Source of the DNA: Macrostomum hystrix
Lineage: Eukaryota; Platyhelminthes; Macrostomidae
NCBI GenBank assembly: GCA_950097015.1
Contig: CATNEN010000003.1
Coordinates: forward strand, 3,761,501 to 3,825,500
Length of the DNA: 64,000 nt
Direction: 5' to 3'
Shown here: in pieces, positions 1-11,361 of the stretch
Layout of the letters: every line of letters starts with the position of its first letter
How positions within the stretch are numbered: position 1 is the first letter of the stretch
Notes under the pieces: generated by a model
The model's database searches: none
Told to the model about the DNA's origin: nothing
Seen by the model: only the letters and a program-made list of their open reading frames with translations
Made by a program: the position numbers and the translations under genes

Positions 1-1040
1 TGTGTCAGACAATCAGCAGCTCTGTGTCAGGCAATCAAGGCTCTGTGTCAGACAATCAAAGCACTGTGCTAAACAATCACAGCTCTGTGTCAGACAATCA
101 CAGATCTGTGTCAGACAATCAAAGCTCTGTGTCAGACAATCAAGGCTCTGTGTCAGACAATCAAGGCTCTGTGTCAGACAATCACAGCTCTGTGTCAGAC
201 AATCACAGCTCTGTGTCAGACAATCACAGCTCTGTGTCAGACAATCACAGCTCTGGGTCAGACAATCACAGCTCTGTGTCAGACAATCACAGCTCTGGGT
301 CAGACAATCACAGCTCTGTGTCAGACAATCACAGCTCTGTGTCAGACAATCACAGCTGTGTGTCAGACAATCACAGCTCTGGGTCAGACAATCAAAGCTC
401 TGTGTCAGACAATCAAAGCTCTGTGTCAGACAATCAAGGCTCTGTGTCAGACTATCAAAGCTCTGTGTCAGACAATCAAGGCTCTGTGTCAGACAATCAA
501 GGCTCTGTGTCAGACAATCAAAGCTCTATGTCAGACAATCACAGCTCTGTGTCAGACAATCAAAGCTCTGTGTCAGACAATCACAGCTCTGTGTCAGACA
601 ATCACAGCTCTGGGTCAGACAATCACAGCTCTGGGTCAGACAATCAAAGCTCTGTGTCAGACAATCAAAGCTCTGTGTCAGACAATCAAGGCTCTGTGTC
701 AGACTATCAAAGCTCTGTGTCAGACAATCAAGGCTCTGTGTCAGACAATCAGCAGCTCTGTGTCAGACAATCAGCAGCTCTGTGTCAGGCAATCAAGGCT
801 CTGTGTCAGACAATCAAAGCTCTGTGTCAGACTATCAAAGCTCTGTGTCAGACAATCAAGGCTCTGTGTCAGACAATCACAGCTCTGTGTCAGACTATCA
901 AAGCTCTGTGTCAGACAATCAAGGCTCTGTGTCAGACAATCACAGCTCTGTGTCAGACAATCACAGCTCTGTGTCAGACAATCACAGCTCTGTGTCAGAC
1001 AATCACAGCTCTGTGTCAAACAATCACAGCTCTGGGTCAA
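1..1040. repeat. 21-bp minisatellite
   Basis: About 49 tandem copies of a 21-bp unit built on CTCTGTGTCAGACAATCA plus a variable CAG/AAG/AGG tail. The array begins before the window. Because 21 is divisible by three and the unit lacks stops, several frames stay open for 250-390 codons. These are repeat artefacts, not genes. It sits directly upstream of the first WSC gene. Confidence 0.97.
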
Positions 1041-1210
1041 ACAACAAGCCTTTCTCGAGAATTATGCAAAGAAATTCGTCAGACTATGTTATTTTTAGTG
1101 CAAATATAATTTTGTTGGTTATCTTAAGCCAATGTGATACATTTAAAGGCAAGAATAGAAATGAATTTCGTCTAATCTGAGACTTTCTGAGCCATGTTTC
1201 CCTGTCTGCT

Positions 1211-1270
1211 CCCATTGGTTGCTCAGTCAGGTTTAGTCTAAACTGAGCAGGAAAGACAGCAGTCTATAAC
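1211..1270 (+). promoter_or_regulatory. CCAAT box and TATA-like box of WSC copy 1
   Basis: CCCATTGG at 1211-1218 is an inverted CCAAT box and CTATAAC at 1264-1270 is TATA-like, about 70 bp before the ATG at 1338. The same block recurs before copies 2 and 3, so it is a conserved core promoter. Promoter function is inferred from position and conservation. Confidence 0.6.
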
Positions 1271-1337
1271 AAGCCAAACCTGCTCATGAACCTGCAGCAT
1301 TACTTCAGGTATCTGAATTCTTAACTCTTAGCTCAGC

Positions 1338-4300
1338 ATGGTCAGTTTGCACTCGCTAGTATTGTTCGCAGGTCTGTGTGGGCTCATTGGAGTCCAATGC
1401 TACAGCCGCTATACATACAAATATCTGGGCTGTTTTGTTGACAACACTGGAAGCGTCAGGGACATCGACGGACTGATTGGTGTCAGCAAACTTGGCAACT
1501 TTCCGGTCAGTTCGTCATGGGCATTGTCATAGCCTTCATGCAGTATTCTTAATCCAATCACTGACGTTTTTCGCGCGGGCAATAGTTCCAATTTCTGCAT
1601 AGAGCTCTGAATCTAGAAACTGGACAGACAATCCCCGCCAAACTCTCATTTTCCGGACCAATATGGGCTGACTGGCTGTCCCGAAAATACACTGAGCAGA
1701 TTGGAAGGTGCAGGGGTCGGTGGCAGAGCGGTTGTCGCGTTGGCCTCTCGCACCACGGTCCCTAAGTTCGATTCCACGGCGAGGCCACATTGATTTGGTG
1801 CGCAGCCGCGGAGAGAAGGCTTGTGGGCTTGTTGTGCAATTTACGCCCTTGAGGGCCAACATCCAAGGCACAGTGAAATGTACACTGCCTGACGATAAGA
1901 AAGTCAGGGCAGGTGTACACACCTGTGTGAGTGTGTGCCTGCGTTTAGTATCTGTGTGCCTGTGTGCTGAGGAGTCAGTGAAATGGGCAGAATTGCCTCC
2001 TCGCTGGCTGCGGGTCTAGTGTCACCAAATGATGTGCCACTGCCCGCAGCCCTCCTGCAATTATTATTATTATATTATTATAAGCAGATTGGAAATTTTA
2101 ATGCAATAGTTGGTGAGAATCAATAATAACTTCTGCATCGTGCAACAGATTTTCAAAATGTTTGTGTTTTTGGAAAGCCGAATAAATTCTATACGTTTTA
2201 GTTGAAGCCTGTTCGTCTACTTGTTTTGTCTATAAGTGAGCTGTGCTTAAAAAAGTTTAGGCAAGACAAAAATGCATCTTCAAGACATGTATTGTTAGGC
2301 TCCGCGTGTTGAAACGAAGTTGAAGGCAGCCCGCCCGCTGCTGTTGTCTATGGTCGAATTCCATAGAATTCCATAGCTACACGCCTCGCTTCTATCAATA
2401 TTGGTATATTCTAAAATTTTTAATGCAGAAATGTTTCTTTTTTTCCACTTATTTTGAAAAGTCTAATTGTTCATTCGATAGGCATTGCTGTTTTCTACAA
2501 TATAAGCTAAATTTCACTAAAATTTGTTGTTTTATAAAAAACTGTCTGCATGACAGCTTTCAAAGAATGTAGGCTTCATTTTTTCACTTTTTTTATTTCC
2601 ATCTAGCACAGCTCACTATATAGACCTGGTTGACGCACAGGCTTCAGCAGAAACCTATGAAAAAAATTTCACGATACGGAAATTATTAGTTTTATAATAA
2701 CTATATAACTATATTATATCAAAATTTCGTATCTGCTTAGTGTATTTTCGGGACAGCCATAGCAGCCGATCGTTTAGGGGAATTTTCTCCCCAGTTTCCA
2801 GAAATTAGTATAACAGCAACTATGATAGCTTTAGATCTAAATTCTATTCTTTTATTTTATGATTCACGACTATAAAACAACTCCACTGGTGAGCTGCAAA
2901 CAGTTTGGACATGTATTTCTTGATTGCAAATATTTTATTCTCAGGTTGAAAATATTGCCGCGGTATTGGAACTCAGCCTCATGACGCCCAACTACTGCTC
3001 AGCCATCTGCTCAATGGGAGGCTTCAGCTACTTTAGTGTACAGGCTGAAGCCTACTGTTTCTGCAGCTGGGCGTACGGCAGGCAGGGTCAAGCTAGTGAG
3101 ACCGACTGCTGGAGTTCTTGTAGAGGAAATAACTCGATTAAATGTGGCGGCTGGGATCGGAACTCTGTCTTTGCGATGAACTACAATACAGGTGATGAAT
3201 GAATTTAATGTGACTCACTATTATATTGGGATCTCTACTCAGAGCTCTCGTGTCAAGTTGGGATCATTTATTTAAATCATTCGATTCCATTAATTCAGAT
3301 GATTCCTTATACGAAAGCCAAGTAACTGGAGTGGAAGCCTACTACTAAATTCCTCTTTTCCACACCTTACACCAGGGGTCGGAAAACTCCGGCCCGCGGG
3401 CCAGATGCGGCCCTCGAAGCTCCCAAATCCGGCCATTTGCCCCTTCCAACACCTATAGTATCCTGTCTTATCTCTCCCGTGTCTCATCTCTCCCATGTCT
3501 CATCTCTCCCGTGTCTCATCTCTCCCGTGTCTCATCTCTCCCGTGTCTCATCTCTCCCGTGTCTCATCTCTCCCGTGTCTCATCTCTCCCGTGTCTCATC
3601 TCTCCCGTGTCTCATCTCTCCCGTGTCTCATCTCTCCCGTGTCTCATCTCTCCCGTGTCTCATCTCTCCCGTGTCTCATCTCTCCCGTGTCTCTTTCTCT
3701 CCCATGTCTCATCTCTCCCATGTCTCATCTCTCCCGTGTATCATCTCTCCCGTGTCTCAACTCTCCCATGTCTCATCTCTCCCATGTCTCATCTCTCCTA
3801 TGTCTCATCTCTCCCGTGTCTCATCTCTCCCGTGTCTCATCTCTCCCGTGTCTCATCTCTCCCATGTCTCATCTCTCCCATGTCTCATCTCTTCCGTGTC
3901 TCATCTCTCCCGTGTCGTATCTCTCCCGTGTCTCATCTCCCGTTATCTCTGTCTCTTTCTCTCCCATGTCTCATCTCTCCCGTGTCTCATCTCTCCCATG
4001 TCTCATCTCTCCCCTTTCTCGTATCTCCCGTTATCTCTGTCTCTTTCTCTCCCATGTCTCATCTCTCCCGTGTCTCATCTCTCCCCTTTCTTGTATCTCC
4101 CGTTATCTCTGTCTCTTTCTCTCCCATGTCTCATCTCTCCCATGTCTCATCTCTCCCATGTCTCATCTCTCCCGTGTCTCATCTCTCCCGTGTCTCATCT
4201 CTCCCGTGTCTCATCTCTCCCGTGTCTCATCTCTCCCGTGTCTCATCTCTCCCTTATATCATATTTCTATAATGCGGCCCGCTGTCGTCTTTTAGATTCT

Positions 4301-5819
4301 CTCTTTGGCCCGCCAGCAAATAAGTTTGCAGACCCCTGCCTTACACACTGCTTAATTACCAGTTGACGCTGTAAATAGACGAGTTGTATAACACGAACCA
4401 ACCAGAGTGAAGACAAAATAGATTTATAAAAAAAAAATTTCTAGACTTGTCAAGTTGGATTAGGGGATATATCCCCCATTTTCCTGATTGAATGGTGGTG
4501 ATTATTATTCCGGAACGTGAGAATATTAAGGGTACATGATTTCTGCTCTAATTAAAAAAAACCAACTTTTTTGTTTTTTTCCTTACAAAAAGCAAAAGCT
4601 ATAGTCCCCCCGGCAATGGGCTGATCCCGTTTGGTAGCGAAGGAAAAATCTAGATTTAATGCGCAATCGGGATAGGCGAGGCAAAACAGCCTACTGTTGT
4701 GAGTAGCGCGATGCGCAATCAACTCTAGGCCATGGTAGCAGAGGTCGAAATGATCTAGGCTTTGCCACCCGACTCGAACTCAGACTGCACTCATCGAAAA
4801 CTCGAATTTACAGCCATGGCTGTCATACCCTAAGTCTTGCACATAATCAATAGTCTATGGTCTCTGCCACCCGACTCGAACTCAGACTGCACTCATCGAA
4901 AACTCGAATTTACAGCCATGGCTGTCATACCCTAAGTCTTGCACATAATCAATAGTCTATGGTCTCTGCCACCCGACTCGAACTCAGACTGCACTCATCG
5001 AAAACTCGAATTTACAGCCATGGCTGTCATACCCTAAGTCTTGCAAATAAGCAATAGTCTATGGTCGATGTCACTCTAATGATTCCCTCTCAGGCTGCAC
5101 TCTTCCAAAACCCGTATGTGATTTTGTATCGTGAGAAACCTGAAAAACATTGGAGCTTCATTTATAATACAAGACACTAAGGTTCATTTATACGAAAGAT
5201 ACCAGAAAGGGTATTGGGAGTCTGCACAAACATATTTCTAGGAAATACAAGACACATGAGTTTAACAAAGATAACAAAGCTTTACTTGATAGAACGAGTC
5301 GTGCGCCTTACTAACTGTCTTCAAGCTGCCTGGACAAAAGCTCTCCTTTGTTTGTGAGCCCCATCCGTGCAACTATAGGATTTTCCGAAGGGAGGGGCGG
5401 ACTAAAGTTGAATCATCCTGGACGCTTGCGGTGAAAAACTTGCTTGGTCCTCACACCGAAATATATTTTGGGTCAACCCGCGGAAGAAGGGCAGCACCCC
5501 CCTGGTTGCGCCAGTGAGCGCCACAATTGTCAGCACTGAAATTTAATTTCAAATACAACAATTCTTAGAAAACAGTTGCCCTTCGTTTCGTCTGGAGACC
5601 GGTCGGCCTCGGCTGGAGGTGAGCAGCTCTTACAGCCTCCAGACCTACTGGACGACGGCAGCCAACGACGCTCCGGACTGCGTGTCGAAGTGCGGCATCG
5701 CCAGTCGCTGCCAGGCGGTGCTGTTCCAGCGAGATGCCCGACTGTGCCACCGGCTGAGGTTCTCGCTGATGCCCGACCAGCTGGTGAACATCAGCGGCGA
5801 TTTCTTCGTTCGAGTTTGA
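1338..5819 (+). CDS. Secreted WSC + PAN/Apple-like protein, copy 1
   Basis: Three exons: 1338-1505, 2945-3191 and 5569-5819. Donors are GTCAGT and GTGATG; acceptors are TTCTCAG and ATTCTTAG. Phases are 0 and 1, giving 221 residues. Residues 1-21 are a hydrophobic signal peptide. Residues about 27-138 form a WSC domain with YLGCFVDN, an MTPNYCSAIC helix segment, AYCFCSW, and KCGG followed by NRNSVFAM-type residues. WSC domains are putative carbohydrate-binding modules of secreted or surface proteins. The last exon has spaced cysteines (DCVSKCGIASRCQAVLF then RLCHRLRF), resembling a PAN/Apple module. Intron 1 holds a SINE; intron 2 holds a hAT-like element and a 102-bp repeat. The reading that ends exon 2 at an in-frame stop (3202) is rejected, because splicing at ACAG/GTGATG joins all copies in phase. 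Expression is not shown. Confidence 0.85.
1707..2082 (+). mobile_element. tRNA-derived SINE (family A), full length
   Basis: The head has a box A (TGGCAGAGCGG, 1721-1731) and a box B (AGTTCGATTCC, 1765-1775) of a type II tRNA-like promoter. A unique body with TGTG-rich stretches follows, then an (ATT)n tail. A perfect 12-bp target duplication AGCAGATTGGAA flanks it at 1695-1706 and 2083-2094. It lies in intron 1 of WSC copy 1. Other copies occur at about 5890, 16690, 23607, 29265, 50000 and 53180. Confidence 0.9.
2095..2940. other. Intron 1 remainder, no feature
   Basis: AT-rich intronic sequence between the SINE and exon 2 of WSC copy 1. No open frame, repeat or RNA gene was recognised. Confidence 0.6.
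3373..4338 (+). mobile_element. hAT-like non-autonomous element carrying a 16-bp minisatellite
   Basis: The left end begins CAGGGGTCGGAAAACTCCGG and the right end is GCAGACCCCTG, an inverted terminal repeat of the CAGGGGTC type seen in hAT elements. A perfect 8-bp target duplication CCTTACAC flanks it at 3365-3372 and 4339-4346. No transposase is present. The interior from about 3470 to 4255 is a tandem array of CTCATCTCTCCCGTGT with a few variants. It lies in intron 2 of WSC copy 1. A second copy lies at 34591-35087. Confidence 0.92.
4755..5066. repeat. 102-bp tandem repeat, 3 copies
   Basis: Three near-identical units start near 4762, 4864 and 4966, each with GCCACCCGACTCGAACTCAG and a central CAGCCATGGCTG palindrome. 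It lies in intron 2 of WSC copy 1. Nothing else was seen in the intron up to exon 3 at 5569. Confidence 0.93.
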
Positions 5820-5887
5820 GGAAAAATGATCACTAAAATCATGCGACGAAACTAAAACGAGATTTTTAGTTAATTGTTTTTGTTGGA

Positions 5888-6256
5888 AATAATAATTGCA
5901 GGAGGGCTGCACGCAATGGCACATCATTTGGTGACGTTTGACCTGAAGCCAACGAGGAGGCAATTCTGCCCATTGCGCTGACTCCTGAGCACACACACAC
6001 GCACACACACAGATACTGTACGCAGGCACGCGCTCACAACAGGTGTGTACATCTGCCCGGACTTTCTTATCTTTAGGCAGTGTACACTCTCACTGTGCCT
6101 CAGAGGTTGGCCCTCAAGGGCGTAAATTGCACGACAAGCCCGTTAACCTTGTCTCCGCGGCTGCACACCAAATGAATGTGGCCTCACCGCGGAATCGAAC
6201 TCATGGACCTTTGTGCAAGAGACAAACGCGTTAGACAGCTCTGCCACTCACCCTAC
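5888..6256 (-). mobile_element. SINE family A, reverse orientation
   Basis: Reverse complement of the 1707-2082 element. The (ATT)-rich tail is near 5888-5900 and the tRNA-like head near 6180-6256, with box B as GGAATCGAACT and box A as CTCTGCCA. It lies just downstream of WSC copy 1. No clear target duplication was seen. Confidence 0.85.
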
Positions 6257-6309
6257 AAGAATCACTGCTGAACACTTCATTTCCAACTGCTATAAAGATT
6301 TGCTTATCA

Positions 6310-6630
6310 GACCAAGGAGCTTGTATCTCTCTCTGAAAGGAGTGGTCATGAGTTCGAATCCCATGCAGACCTATTGAAACTTTTTTTGCCTTTGAGAAAG
6401 ATAATTGATTCCATTTGGTGCTTCAATTCACCCAGCTGTAGAATGGATAACTTCTAAGGTAAAACTATGGATGAAATTATTGGGAGCCCTCATACTGAAC
6501 GCATCGTTTGGATGATCAACCCATTTTACCATATTTAGTTTTACTTCTCTTTTCCAGTTTGCTCTGTGTGTGTAATTTCCTTTTGTTCTGAATTCTCGCC
6601 TTATTTTTTCACTTCTCAATAAATATAAGC
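6310..6630 (+). mobile_element. SINE family B-like segment and 3' flank of WSC copy 1
   Basis: Contains a box B-like GAGTTCGAATCCC followed by a CACCCAGCTGTAGAATGG core shared with 9795-10125 and 55645-55925. The segment ends in a poly(A) signal AATAAA at 6618-6623. The matching block after copy 2 shows that this 3' flank was part of the unit duplicated with the gene. Confidence 0.6.
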
Positions 6631-6779
6631 TGGACAACATCTTCTTGATTTCCAGGTTTTTCTGGAAATACTTAAACATTTTAGCAGGTTATTTTGCTTA
6701 TTTTTTACTTTTTATCTGACCTAATGTCACAGCAAAACATGATCCTATGGCCATGGTTGTAGACATGATGAACAGTTCC

Positions 6780-7270
6780 TTGAAGAGCAGGCAGGCTGGG
6801 TCTTCTCCCAACATGGTCGGTCAGCATCTCGCCTATCAACTTCGAAGGCCGACGATCACCGACGCCGCCGCTGCTGTCCAGTCAAGATGACGTACGGATC
6901 CCTCGTTAGGCTCCAGCAGCAGGACGTCTGGCACTTGCGCTGTAACTGAAGCTGGTCGAAAAGTGCTTCGGAGTCGAACTCCAGACGGCCAAACTGGGGC
7001 GTCCGTGACGATCGGCGAAGGCCGCCTCGAGACCGGCCTGGCCCGGCTTCCGCTGTCGTTTAGCATGTTAGGCGTCCCGCCGGGACGGATGATCCAAGAA
7101 GCGGCCGCCAAAAAATTTCCACGAAAGCTGAGTGTCACGTCCTGCAAACTACTATAGTAGTGACGCAGCGTGATAGGCCCGAACATCGCAACCGGACAGC
7201 AGCGGAGGCTGCAGCAGCCGCAGCCGGGCTGGAAGAGGCCATCGGTATCTTCAAGCCGATACGATCTGCA
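6780..7270. other. GC-rich block of unknown nature
   Basis: A sharply GC-rich stretch between WSC copies 1 and 2, holding an open frame of 116 codons on the - strand (7186-6836) and shorter ones on +. No motif was recognised. A decayed retroelement or an old exon is possible. I do not call a gene here. Confidence 0.35.
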
Positions 7271-7469
7271 GGCTGCTATTCGAATCTGGAGCTATTTTTC
7301 AGAAACTCTAATTACCAACCAAATGCCTTGACGACCACGCTATGGCTCAGCACTGACAGCAGTTAATCGACAGAGTGTCATCTGGATCAATGTTTAACGG
7401 TCAGAGCATAAGGATCTTAAGACAGTTTGATTGATACATATGAAGGCTAGGATTGAAATAGCACCTGCT

Positions 7470-7537
7470 CCCATTGGTCGCTCAGTCGGGGTCAGTTTTA
7501 ACTGAGCTGGAAGGAAAGCAGCTAGTTTGTTTATAAC
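7470..7537 (+). promoter_or_regulatory. CCAAT box and TATA-like box of WSC copy 2
   Basis: CCCATTGG at 7470-7477 and TTATAAC at 7531-7537, in the same order and context as in copy 1, about 70 bp before the ATG. Confidence 0.6.
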
Positions 7538-7604
7538 AAGCCAAACCTGCTCATGGACCTGCGGCATAGCTTCAGGTATCTGAATTCAGAGCTATTAGCT
7601 TAAC

Positions 7605-9702
7605 ATGGTCAGTTTGCACTCGCTAGTAATGTTGGCTGGTCTGTGTGGGCTAATTGGAGTCCATTGTTATACGTACAAATATCTAGGCTGTTTTGTTGAC
7701 AATGCTGGCAGCGTCAGAGACATCGACGGACTGATTGGCGTGAGCAAACTTGGCGACTTTCCCGTGAGTTCTGAGAATTTTCATTGTCTCTATACAGTAT
7801 TTTAAATTCCACCATAGTTTGAGTCTCTATGTATCCCCCATTTTCCCGGCAAAGGCAAGAAATTCATTATTTCTCTCGTCCCAACGAACCATAGACGAAC
7901 TACAAAAACAGCAAACGGGCGATACATGCAATACTTTCCGAATGATTCAGTTGTCTAGGGCAAAGGCTCGAGGTGTCGCGATTATTGTCCGAGATAAATT
8001 ATTTAGTGTCGCGACATCAACAAGGGTCTAATCCAAGTGATGAATGCCTGCACTATTTTCCATTTATCTCGTGTACAGGACAATAAATGTTTAGGCAGCT
8101 CGTTTGAGCGGTAAACCGCTTTCAATGTTTCACGTCACTCAAAGCAGGTTAGAATCAGACAAGTAACCAGTTGAGACATTTGGGACAACGCAGGTGATAT
8201 TGCTAGATCTGAATTCTACCCTTTGTTTCGATTCAGGGCTGTTAAACGAACTTTGTAGGCTGCGAAGCATAAAGACATGCATTTTCGATTGCAAATATTT
8301 GATCCTCAGGTTGAAAATATTGGCGCGGTACTGGATCTCAGCCTCATGACGCCCAACTACTGCTCAGCCATCTGCTCAATGGGAGGTTTCAGCTACTTCG
8401 GTGTACAGGCTCAAGCCTACTGTTTCTGCAGCTGGGAGTACGGCAAACAGGGTCAAGCCGAAAATGCTGATTGCTCGCACAGTTGCAGAGGAAATAACTC
8501 GATTAAATGTGGCGGCTGGGATCGAAACTCTGTCTTCGCGATGAACTACAATACTGGTGATGAATGAATGAGGCAGTATTGTTGTGTTGATTTTTAGCTG
8601 TGTTAAATAACGGAAATAGCAGTGGTTGGGTTGTATTTGCTTTTTGGAAAGACAGTTCCGATAGCTGTCCCTCAGCCGGAGACAGGGTCTGACGTAGAGA
8701 AATGCATGATATTGAATGTAACTATGAATCGAAGTGTATATTTATAGAGATGAAAAATGACGGTTATGGGAATGGCGCGTGGATGAAAATGCCTGCTGCA
8801 AATTGGTACTGCCTTATCTGCTGTAGCTACATCCGGAGACTTTAGGCTTTAGCCAGGCTTTAGATGCCTGATAGAAACGGCTTCTTCCTGCCCTGGTCTC
8901 ATTTTCATGTTGAAGAACTATGTGCTGTGCCTGACGACATTGTAGCGTCCGGAGTTTGGGCTCTTCCAATGGCGAAACATTTCCTATTTTTCGTGGGCTC
9001 CGGAGTCTTGACTAAGACGTGTGGGAAGCGCTGGGTTTTTGCGGGTTAATCTCGTGAATGGGTTAACTCCTATTTCTTTGGTTGAGATGTGCATTGGTGT
9101 AGAGCTAGGGTTGATCCTTGTTCCTTAAGCATTGCTTCAACAGTAAAAAAACAACGCTACTGGGGAAAGACCAAGGGGATATTTTAAATACCCACAGCCC
9201 ACTTCGCGATAGCTCCCAAAATTAGCTCCCAATACAAGCCTGAATGGCGAATCCATATTGGTCCGATCAACGCGCCAAGATCCAGGGTCAGATAAAAAAT
9301 AAACGATTTTAATTAATGCAGTATCAAAAACCAACAATATTCGGAAAAAACTACATTTTGCTCAACCTGCCTTCCAGAAACCAGCAGAAAAATGTGCAAA
9401 AAAACGTTTTTGGAAGCACTAAATTTTAATTTCAAATATAACAATTCTTAGAAAACAGGTGCCCTTCGTTTCGTCTGGAGACCGGTCGACCTCGGCTGCA
9501 GGTGAGCAGCTCCTACAGCCTCCAGACCTACTGGACGACGGCAGCCAACGACGCTCCGGACTGCGTGTCGAAGTGCGGCATCGCCAGTCGCTGCCAGGCG
9601 GTGCTGTTCCAGCGAGATGCCCGACTGTGCCACCGGCTGAGGTTCTCGCTGATGGCCGACCAGCTGGTGAACATCAGCGGCGACTTCTACGTTCGAGTTT
9701 AA
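7605..9702 (+). CDS. Secreted WSC + PAN/Apple-like protein, copy 2
   Basis: Exons 7605-7763, 8310-8556 and 9452-9702, phases 0 and 1, giving 218 residues. Donors are GTGAGT and GTGATG; acceptors are CCTCAG and ATTCTTAG. Exon 1 is three codons shorter than in copy 1, lacking the SRY-like segment after the signal peptide. WSC cysteines are all kept (GCF, YCSAIC, YCFC, DCSHSC, KCGG). The PAN-like exon differs from copy 1 at only a handful of bases, and its stop is TAA rather than TGA. A poly(A) signal AATAAA lies at 10113-10118. Intron 1 is under 550 bp and intron 2 just under 900 bp, with no tandem array in either, unlike copies 1 and 4. Confidence 0.85.
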
Positions 9703-9794
9703 GGCACAATATTGCAGGATTAAAATCATGCGAGGGATCTATAGCTATATTTTTTTTAACAGTTTCTCACTTTACGATGACGAAAATGACGAAA

Positions 9795-10125
9795 GTTGCG
9801 TGCATCTCTCTCTGAAAGTAGTGGTTATGAGTTCGAATCCGAGGCTCCCCAATCGAGATGATGCGTGTCCTTAATCAAGACACTTAATTTCGTTCGGTGC
9901 TTGAGTTCATTCAGCTGTAAAATAGATACCAGCTAAGGTAAAAATTGTCTTGGTGAAATAGCGGCCTTCAGACTGAACAGCCTTACACAGCCGAATCTGC
10001 AGGTGAAATTTCTATCCACCTATCTTACTAGAAAAGTAAAATAATTTTCTATTCTCTATTCAGTTTGCCCTTTCTGTATTTTCGCTGTGTCCTAATCTTG
10101 CACTTCTAAAGAAATAAACCCTTGA
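9795..10125 (+). mobile_element. SINE family B-like segment and 3' flank of WSC copy 2
   Basis: Box B-like GAGTTCGAATCC is followed by a core with TTCATTCAGCTGTAAAATAG and a distal TTCAGTTTGCCCTTT block, ending in AATAAA. Homologous to 6310-6630. The TTTGCCCT block is also recognisable after copy 3 near 12597. Confidence 0.55.
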
Positions 10126-10284
10126 CAATATCTATCAGTTTTTTGTCAAATATTGCAACTTGTTGCGAATCCCGTGTCTGTGTGTTAATCAATCAAATCA
10201 AGTCACTTGATTTGCTACCGACAACTCTAAGGAGCTGACTGTGACACAAAATATCACTAGAATGCTTTTTCGTTTTTTCTTCTA

Positions 10285-11085
10285 GACCGATACTGATGCG
10301 CGCGTAAGCTACTCTCTCTGTGAAGAAGTGAAAGTAGCCATAGACTATCACCGAATTGATGCGCGCGTAAGCTACTCTCTCTGTGAAGAAGTGAAAGTAG
10401 CCATAGACTATCACCGAATTGATGCGCTCGTAAGCTACTCTCTCTGTGAAGAAGTGAAAGTAGCCATAGACTATCACCGAATTGATGCGCGCGTAAGCTA
10501 CTCTCTCTGTGAAGAAGTGAAAGTAGCCATAGACTATCACCGAATTGATGCGCGCGTAAGCTACTCTCTCTGTGAAGAAGTGAAAGTAGCCATAGACTAT
10601 CACCGAATTGATGCGCTCGTAAGCTACTCTCTCTGTGAAGAAGTGAAAGTAGCCATAGACTATCACCGAATTGATGCGCTCGTAAGCTACTCTCTCTGTG
10701 AAGAAGTGAAAGTAGCCATAGACTATCACCGAATTGATGCGCTCGTAAGCTACTCTCTCTCTGTGAAGAAGTGAAAGTAGCCATAGACTATCACCGAATT
10801 GATGCGCTCGTAAGCTACTCTCTCTCTGTGAAGAAGTGAAAGTAGCCATAGACTATCACCGAATTGATGCGCTCGTAAGCTACTCTCTCTGTGAAGAAGT
10901 GAAAGTAGCCATAGACTATCACCGAATTGATGCGCGCGTAAGCTACTCTCTCTGTGAAGAAGTGAAAGTAGCCATAGACTATCACCGAATTGATGCGCGC
11001 GTAAGAATTTCTGCAAAACCTAAAACCAACGGTAATAGTCTATGGCTACTTTCATGTCATCACAGAGATATTAGCTTACACGTTG
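10285..11085. repeat. 63-bp tandem repeat with an inverted terminal half-unit
   Basis: About 11 units of 63 bp with core GTGAAAGTAGCCATAGACTA, from 10285 to about 11010. Variants carry GCGCGCG or GCGCTCG, and two units have an extra CT. At 11036-11070 the same core appears once in reverse orientation (TAGTCTATGGCTACTTTCAT), so the array can fold back at its right edge. All frames stay open because 63 is divisible by three; no gene is called. It lies between WSC copies 2 and 3. Confidence 0.95.
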
Positions 11086-11270
11086 TCAATAGAAATCTGC
11101 CAAAAACGACAAAATGACAATGGACTTTCAAAATAATTGTCGATGACTGCCCTCTGCAGCCTCTGCAGGATTTGAGGGGTTAGGGCCATATTATACATTT
11201 GAAGGCTAGAATTAAAATAACTTTTGTCTAATCCTGAGACCCTCTCTGAGCCATGTTTCCATCTCTGCTC

Positions 11271-11312
11271 CCATTGGTGGCTCAGTCGGAGCAGGAAAAA
11301 TAAACTTATAAG
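11271..11312 (+). promoter_or_regulatory. CCAAT box and TATA-like box of WSC copy 3
   Basis: CCATTGG at 11271-11277 and CTTATAAG at 11305-11312, 50 bp before the ATG. The spacer is shorter than in copies 1 and 2. Confidence 0.6.
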
Positions 11313-11361
11313 CAGTCAAAACTGGATTTCAAGCATCTGAATTTAGAGCTCCTTGCTCAGC

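Noticed and set aside
2-1180. 392-codon repeat protein at the window start
   Set aside because: 21-bp minisatellite open in several frames.
1713-1790. tRNA gene in WSC copy 1 intron
   Set aside because: It belongs to SINE family A with a target duplication around the whole 375-bp element.
3192-3202. Stop codon after WSC exon 2 as the natural end of the protein
   Set aside because: The ACAG/GTGATG donor, phase-1 joining and conservation of the PAN-like exon in all copies favour splicing past it.
5576-5836. Alternative frame across the PAN-like exon (and its - strand shadow)
   Set aside because: Open in all copies because the exons are near-identical; it lacks the cysteine pattern and does not match the splice phase.
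10285-11010. CRISPR array
   Set aside because: Direct repeats have no unique spacers and the genome is eukaryotic.
10193-11016. Repeat protein frames on both strands
   Set aside because: 63-bp unit divisible by three; frames on both strands are equally open.
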